Source: CAMYLR01 sp039588915
GTDB lineage: Bacteria > Gemmatimonadota > Gemmatimonadetes > JACCXV01 > JAHWKZ01
Direction: 5' to 3'
DNA: 25,484 nucleotides
Assembly (NCBI GenBank): GCA_039588915.1
Contig: JBDGYV010000035.1
Location: 1 to 25,484, forward strand
Position numbers and translations under genes: made by a program. Within the stretch, counting starts at the first letter, position 1; the number at the start of each line of letters is the position of its first letter. A model generated the notes under the pieces. It was not told the DNA's origin and made no database searches. It worked only from the letters and a program-made list of their open reading frames with translations. Shown here one piece after another: positions 21,471 through 25,484 of the stretch.

Positions 21471-21956
21471 GTGGGCTCACTCTTTATCGCACTCAGGTCT
21501 CTGGTTTGGGTGTCCGCTTTCGTTTTTGCGGTTGGCTGGGTCGCCGTGCAATCTCGGGGGCTCGACCCGCAGCTCGGCGGAGCGTTGCCGCAGTGGACCC
21601 GGCTCCCAGGTGTGGTGCTGATGGTCGCAGGAGCGACGTTCGGATTGGCTTGCATCGGCATCTTTGTCACCCGCGGCCGCGGGACACCGGCGATATTCGA
21701 TCCGCCGCGCGAGTTTGTCGCCGTCGGTCCGTACCGTTGGACGCGAAATCCGATGCTCATCGGCGGCTTGACGCTTCTCTTGGGGTTCGGTCTCGTCAAC
21801 CGCTCGCCCGGAATGCTCGGGCTGGTGGTGGTGCTCGCGCTCGTGATGCACCTATTCGTTACGCTTTACGAGGAGCCCGGGCTCAAGCGCCGGTTTGGAT
21901 CGAGCTACGAGCAGTATCTCGAGTCTACTCCCCGCTGGATCCCGCGCTTCCGATGA
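21471..21956 (+). CDS. ICMT/PEMT-type membrane methyltransferase family protein
   Basis: This is a 161-residue membrane protein. It starts with two hydrophobic helices (LFIALRSLVWVSAFVFAVGWVAV; PGVVLMVAGATFGLACIGIFV), followed by the family signature PPREFVAVGPYRWTRNPMLIGGLTLLLGFGLV. It ends with two further features, ALVMHLFVTLYEEPGLKRRFG and SYEQYLESTPRWIPRF. The GPYRxTRNPM and EExxLxxxFGxxYxxY blocks are those of the isoprenylcysteine/phospholipid methyltransferase family. The family uses S-adenosylmethionine; its substrate here is unknown, perhaps a lipid. The GTG start is the first possible after an in-frame TAA. A TAAGAC box 9 bases before it suggests a leaderless start. Its last 32 bases overlap the arsenate reductase gene tail to tail. 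Confidence 0.85.
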   Translation: MGSLFIALRSLVWVSAFVFAVGWVAVQSRGLDPQLGGALPQWTRLPGVVLMVAGATFGLACIGIFVTRGRGTPAIFDPPREFVAVGPYRWTRNPMLIGGLTLLLGFGLVNRSPGMLGLVVVLALVMHLFVTLYEEPGLKRRFGSSYEQYLESTPRWIPRFR

Positions 21957-22356
21957 GCATCGAGAGCGACCCTTCCAATAGCACGCGGATTTCTTCGCGC
22001 ACCCCGCGGAAAGCCGCCAAGCGCTCGTCTTCACCTCCCGTCACCGCGGCCGGATCTGGGAGTGGCCAGTGGTGACGGTCGACACCGGGCAGCACCGGGC
22101 AAACCTCTTCCGCGCACAAGGTGACCACGGTACCGACACGGGCCAGTGGCAATTGATCGATCGATTTCGAACGGTGACCCGACAGATCGATCCCGATCTC
22201 GGCCATGATGCGAATCGCGAGCGGGTTTACCACGGTTGGCTCGGAACCAGCACTATAGATCTCGACGTCCCCTTTGGTCATCGATAGCGCCAGCGCCTCG
22301 GCCATCTGGCTGCGGGCCGAGTTGGCGACGCACAGAAAGAGGATCGCTTCTTGCAT
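21925..22356 (-). CDS. Thioredoxin-type arsenate reductase ArsC / LMW phosphatase family
   Basis: This is a 143-residue protein from ATG 22356. The P-loop FLCVANSARSQMAEA has Cys9-x5-Arg15, the phosphatase/arsenate site. Two further cysteines (VVTLCAEEVCPVLPG, C81 and C86) fit the disulfide relay of thioredoxin-coupled ArsC, and HHWPLPDPAA holds the catalytic Asp. The spacing of the second pair (four residues between) is shorter than in S. aureus ArsC. A role in arsenate detoxification is likely; phosphatase activity is the alternative. The frame also opens at ATG 22374, but that gives a less typical N-terminus. The 3' end overlaps the opposite methyltransferase gene by 32 bases. It is divergent from the cotransporter gene. 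No arsR, acr3 or arsB is near. Confidence 0.87.
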   Translation of the reverse strand: MQEAILFLCVANSARSQMAEALALSMTKGDVEIYSAGSEPTVVNPLAIRIMAEIGIDLSGHRSKSIDQLPLARVGTVVTLCAEEVCPVLPGVDRHHWPLPDPAAVTGGEDERLAAFRGVREEIRVLLEGSLSMLIGSAGSSGE

Positions 22357-22451
22357 TTGTTCCGCCCCTGGCATGAAGCCCGAACCTAGCTAGTGACCGA
22401 TATGCCTGCTGTGGCCTTGAGGCGGCTTCCCGATTCCCCCGGCGATCTGGC

Positions 22452-24677
22452 ATGATCTCACTCCCCCTCCGACGTCCCACCATCAAGCCGACCAGGGGCA
22501 AAGCCCAGGAGCAACGCGGGCTAGGCACCTTTTCAGGCGTTTTTACGCCCTCACTCGTCACGATCCTCGGCGTTCTCATGTACCTGCGATCGGGGTGGAT
22601 GGTCGGCAACGTGGGGCTCACCGCGAGCCTCGGTATCGTGACGCTGGCGACCTTGATCACGTACTTGACGGCGCTTTCGATCGCCGCCATCGCCACCGAT
22701 CAACCCGTCAAAACCGGCGGCGCCTACTACATGATCAGCCGTTCACTCGGGATCGAGGCCGGCGGTGCGGTCGGCATACCGCTGTATCTCGCGCAAGCTC
22801 TCTCGGTGGCGCTCTACACTGTTGGATTTGCGGAGAGTCTGGTCGGCATCTTCCCGATCCTCGACCCGCGCTCGGTCGGCGTGGTGGCGACCCTGTTTGT
22901 GGCCGTGCTGGCGCTGACCTCGGCTCGCGCCGCTATCCGCGTCCAGTACGTCGTCATGATCCTGATCGCCTTGTCGCTGTTCTCGCTGGCGTTTGGAAGC
23001 CCCTTGCCGGACGCACCGACCGAGATGTGGGACGCGCCCGTTCGACCGCGAGAGGATTTCTGGGTCGTCTTTGCGGTTTTCTTTCCTGCCGTTACCGGCA
23101 TCATGGCCGGGGTCAACATGTCCGGCGATCTCAAAGACCCGGCCAAGTCGATCCCGAAGGGCACCCTGGCCGCCATCGGTGCCGGATGGTTCATCTACAT
23201 GACGCTGCCGATCATCCTCGCCAGCCGAGTCGACCCGATCACGCTCATCGAGGACCCGCTCGTCATGCGTCGCATCTCGTTATGGGGCGACGCCATACTG
23301 CTCGGACTTTGGGGGGCTGCGCTGTCGAGCGCCGTGGGCAGCATTCTCGGCGCACCTCGCGTGCTACAGGCGCTCGCACGGGACGGCATACTGCCACGCC
23401 CCTTGCGTTACCTCGGCCGCGGGAGCGGCCCCGACGACGAGCCGCGCGCGGCCACCGCCCTCACGCTGGCCCTGGCGCTGGTGGCGGTCTACTTCGGCAA
23501 CCTGAACGTGATCGCGCCAATCCTTACGATGTTCTTCCTTACGACCTACGGCGTGTTGAATATCGCTGCCGGCCTTGAGCGCTTTATCGGCAACCCCTCA
23601 TTCCGCCCGGTGTTCAAGACTCATTGGTCGCTGTCGCTGTACGGCGCTATTGGATGCATCGTCGTCATGGTGCTGATCAACGCCTGGGCGACTTTTGTCG
23701 CAGCGGTGTTCGTGATCGCGGTCTTCATCTGGTTGGAGCGCCGCGACATCAAGGCGACCTGGGGCGACGTCCGCCGCGGCATCTGGATGGCCATCGCGCG
23801 CGCGGGCCTGCTGCGAATCGGGGCGCCCACTGACCAACCGAGTCCAAAGAACTGGCGACCGCACATCCTCGTTTTCTCAGGTGCCCCGAAGCGGCGCTGG
23901 CACTTGATCAACCTGGCCAATGCGATCACCCACAACAAGGCGCTGATGACGGTTGCGACCGTCGTGCCGGTCGACTCCACCCCCGCCGATCGCCGGCGGG
24001 CGATATCGGTCAACATCCATGAGTTCCTGGCTCGGCATGGCGTTCAGGCGCTAGTTCGTGTCATTCCGGCGCCAAACTATTTCGAGGGCGCTGAGCGGCT
24101 GGTCGAAGCGTATGGCCTCGGCCCACTGGTGCCAAACACCGTCATGATAGGAGATATCGGCGATCCAATTCAGCGCCATCGCTATTGCGAGATGATTGCG
24201 CATTTTCACGAGGCGCGACGCAACGTGGTGATCGTTCGTGACCCCGAGAATCGCGGCTTCGGCCTGTATCAGCGGATCGACGTGTGGTGGGGCGGGCTAA
24301 AGAGAAACGGCGGGCTGATGGTGATCCTGGCCTACCTGCTCCAAACGAGCCTGCCGTGGCGTGGTGCCGACGTACGATTGAAAATGGTTGTCCCCACCGA
24401 CGCCGCCGCTCAGGGGGCTCGGAAAAACCTAGAAACGATCACGCGCCGGATTCGGACCGGCGCGACGCCCGAGGTACTGGTCTGCAACGGCCGCCCGTTC
24501 GAGGAGATCCTACGCGAGAGCTCGGGGGATGCCGACCTCGTCATGCTTGGCATCCAAGAGCCGGGCGACGACTTTCTCGAACACTACACGAGCATGATCG
24601 GTAAGACGATCGGGTTGCCCCCCACGGCTCTCGTGCTCGCCGCCGAGGAAATCGTGTTTGGCGAAATGCTCCGGTAG
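22452..24677 (+). CDS. Cation-chloride cotransporter (SLC12) homologue
   Basis: This 741-residue transporter of the amino acid-polyamine-organocation fold resembles bacterial Na-K-Cl cotransporters. The first helix GTFSGVFTPSLVTILGVLMYLRSGWMVGNVG is diagnostic. Later regions are PVKTGGAYYMISRSLGIEAGGAVGIPLYLAQ, PAVTGIMAGVNMSGDLKDPAKSIPKGTLA and SSAVGSILGAPRVLQALARDGILP. About twelve membrane helices end near residue 430; a cytoplasmic domain of about 290 residues follows (RPHILVFSGAPKRRWHLINLANAIT...). The end ADLVMLGIQEPGDDFLEHYTSMIGKTIGLPPTALVLA resembles SLC12 C-terminal and universal-stress-like folds. It likely moves ions for osmotic or volume balance; ion specificity is unknown. The ATG has no visible ribosome site. 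It is divergent from the ArsC gene with a 95-base gap. Confidence 0.93.
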   Translation: MISLPLRRPTIKPTRGKAQEQRGLGTFSGVFTPSLVTILGVLMYLRSGWMVGNVGLTASLGIVTLATLITYLTALSIAAIATDQPVKTGGAYYMISRSLGIEAGGAVGIPLYLAQALSVALYTVGFAESLVGIFPILDPRSVGVVATLFVAVLALTSARAAIRVQYVVMILIALSLFSLAFGSPLPDAPTEMWDAPVRPREDFWVVFAVFFPAVTGIMAGVNMSGDLKDPAKSIPKGTLAAIGAGWFIYMTLPIILASRVDPITLIEDPLVMRRISLWGDAILLGLWGAALSSAVGSILGAPRVLQALARDGILPRPLRYLGRGSGPDDEPRAATALTLALALVAVYFGNLNVIAPILTMFFLTTYGVLNIAAGLERFIGNPSFRPVFKTHWSLSLYGAIGCIVVMVLINAWATFVAAVFVIAVFIWLERRDIKATWGDVRRGIWMAIARAGLLRIGAPTDQPSPKNWRPHILVFSGAPKRRWHLINLANAITHNKALMTVATVVPVDSTPADRRRAISVNIHEFLARHGVQALVRVIPAPNYFEGAERLVEAYGLGPLVPNTVMIGDIGDPIQRHRYCEMIAHFHEARRNVVIVRDPENRGFGLYQRIDVWWGGLKRNGGLMVILAYLLQTSLPWRGADVRLKMVVPTDAAAQGARKNLETITRRIRTGATPEVLVCNGRPFEEILRESSGDADLVMLGIQEPGDDFLEHYTSMIGKTIGLPPTALVLAAEEIVFGEMLR

Positions 24678-24697
24678 AAGCGCTTCCTCGCCACCCC

Positions 24698-25484
24698 CTA
24701 TCCAGCCACCGCCGGCGCCGCTTCGTGCGCACCGGTGATCTCGGGTCGTTTGCCGGCTTCGATCGCCTTGTGTTCGCGCACGATCTGCAACACGACAAGG
24801 AGCCATACCCCGATAACAAACACGTTGAAAACCGCAAAACCCTTAGGCCCAAACACAAAGACCGAAGTTCCCAAGAACACAATAACTGCCGAGAACACAT
24901 CGCCGATGCGGTGGAAGAAGCTGTCGATCACTTGCTTCGCCTTGTACTTGATGTCGCGCGAAGTCGGCAGGAACAGCATCTGCATCGTGGTCTTGTTGAT
25001 CGAGTAGTCCGAGGCGTTCTCGAACGTCTTCCCGAGCCGAGCGAACCGGATCGCCGGCAAGAAAAAGATGACGGCGTACGTACCTAACGCCACAATGGGC
25101 AGCCACAAGAGGCCGGCTCGGACCCCGCCGTACTTGACTAACCGGCTGACGATAAAGAGCTGCATAAACATCCCGAGCAGATTGACCCACAGGAAGAAAT
25201 TGGCGTAAAACGAGCCGATCACTGACCGCTGGTACTCGCGCTGACTGTCGGCGGTAGCGGGATCACCGAAGTCACGGTTTCCGAACGCCAACGTAACGCC
25301 CGCCTGTGTCGCCTCAGTCACCGCCAGCTCGGTGCGCTCGGCCCCGTAGTTCTCAACCAACTTGCCGAGGATGTACTCGCCGGTCGTGTTGACCAGGTTC
25401 AGCAACAGGATCAAGAGCGCGATGTAACCCAAGTACCGATGCTTGAGCAGCAAATCGAACCCGAGGCTCTCCTTCTCCGCCGGT
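24698..25484 (-). CDS. Npt1/Npt2-type ADP/ATP translocase-like transporter (C-terminal part, cut by window edge)
   Basis: The gene enters from the right edge; 262 codons are visible. Its first visible residues are PAEKESLGFDLLLKHRYLGY, then helix LLILLLNLVNTTGEYILGKLV, which matches the central region of the Npt1/Npt2 nucleotide transporter family. Further helices are FFLWVNLLGMFMQLFIVSRLV, AGLLWLPIVALGTYAVIFFLP, and FSAVIVFLGTSVFVFGPKGFAVFNVFVIGVWLLVVLQIV. The block ENASDYSINKTTMQMLFLPTSRDIKYKAKQVIDSFFHRIGD is a strong family hallmark. It ends with a polar tail. Homologues in intracellular bacteria exchange host ATP; in free-living phyla the role is unclear. It converges on the cotransporter gene with a 20-base gap. 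Confidence 0.88.
   Translation of the reverse strand, partial: PAEKESLGFDLLLKHRYLGYIALLILLLNLVNTTGEYILGKLVENYGAERTELAVTEATQAGVTLAFGNRDFGDPATADSQREYQRSVIGSFYANFFLWVNLLGMFMQLFIVSRLVKYGGVRAGLLWLPIVALGTYAVIFFLPAIRFARLGKTFENASDYSINKTTMQMLFLPTSRDIKYKAKQVIDSFFHRIGDVFSAVIVFLGTSVFVFGPKGFAVFNVFVIGVWLLVVLQIVREHKAIEAGKRPEITGAHEAAPAVAG

Noticed and set aside
22595..23578. A 327-residue plus-strand frame inside the cotransporter gene
   Set aside because: It is Arg/His/Gly-rich without domain features, a frame shadow of the SLC12 homologue.
1..25484. Apparent abundance of CGATCG and GCGATCGC
   Set aside because: Seen repeatedly by eye, but I could not count it against expectation. Mostly inside coding sequence and may only reflect codon use.
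1..25484. CRISPR arrays, IS elements, phage genes or a defence island
   Set aside because: Looked for direct-repeat arrays, transposase or integrase motifs and nuclease clusters; none are visible.

Overview
The window reads as chromosomal DNA of a GC-rich, Gram-negative-type bacterium. It encodes several Sec-signal and lipoprotein precursors, a type IV pilin-like protein, an SLC12-type transporter, an Npt-type nucleotide translocase, an M1 and an M28 peptidase of the secreted scavenging type, and a secreted LVIVD propeller. This gene mix, frequent GTG/TTG starts and the short prepilin would fit Gemmatimonadota or a related phylum. That placement is inference from gene flavour only. No phage, IS element, CRISPR array or replication origin was seen, and no stretch above 300 bases lacks a gene (the largest gap is about 186 bases, 21285-21470).

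Left part (1-7421, all minus strand). An Fe-S assembly cluster runs leftwards: an IscR/Rrf2-type regulator, then sufC, then sufB cut by the window edge. The regulator has a clear promoter overlapped by an IscR type-1-like operator, so autoregulation is predicted. Next is a lone prepilin that looks frameshifted and is preceded by a sigma-54-like promoter. A tight run of six genes follows, transcribed from 7421 down to 2034: FabI/FabL-type enoyl-ACP reductase, TrmB with an extra N-terminal domain, an NDUFA9-like SDR, a small CCPF-motif protein, an M28 peptidase with a PDZ domain, and an NTF2-like lipoprotein.

Middle (7488-15061). A divergent PHP-domain lipoprotein is followed by tRNA-Asn(GTT) with a strong terminator. 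A minus-strand aquaporin with unusual pore residues faces away from a DUF456 membrane protein and a Gph-type HAD phosphatase. Then come a beta-decarboxylating dehydrogenase of the LeuB/D-malate/tartrate type, an SDR that follows in the same frame without a normal start codon, and a secreted M1 peptidase. A hairpin separates this block from a minus-strand SWIB protein.

Right part (15062-25484). This holds the SWIB protein, a DUF4336 protein, a flavodoxin-fold oxidoreductase, a secreted Ig-like/LVIVD propeller protein, and minus-strand NADP-type glutamate dehydrogenase with a tandem near-palindromic element upstream. It continues with a secreted protein of unknown function, an ICMT/PEMT-type membrane methyltransferase that overlaps tail-to-tail with an ArsC-type arsenate reductase, a 741-residue cation-chloride cotransporter homologue, and the C-terminal half of an Npt-type translocase at the right edge.

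The genes do not form one obvious new system. The most notable points are regulatory or structural: the IscR-type autoregulatory site, recurrent -10-like boxes 6-9 bases before start codons (candidate leaderless mRNAs), the frameshifted pilin, the non-ATG SDR, the aquaporin selectivity residues, the TrmB extension and the tandem operator before gdhA.
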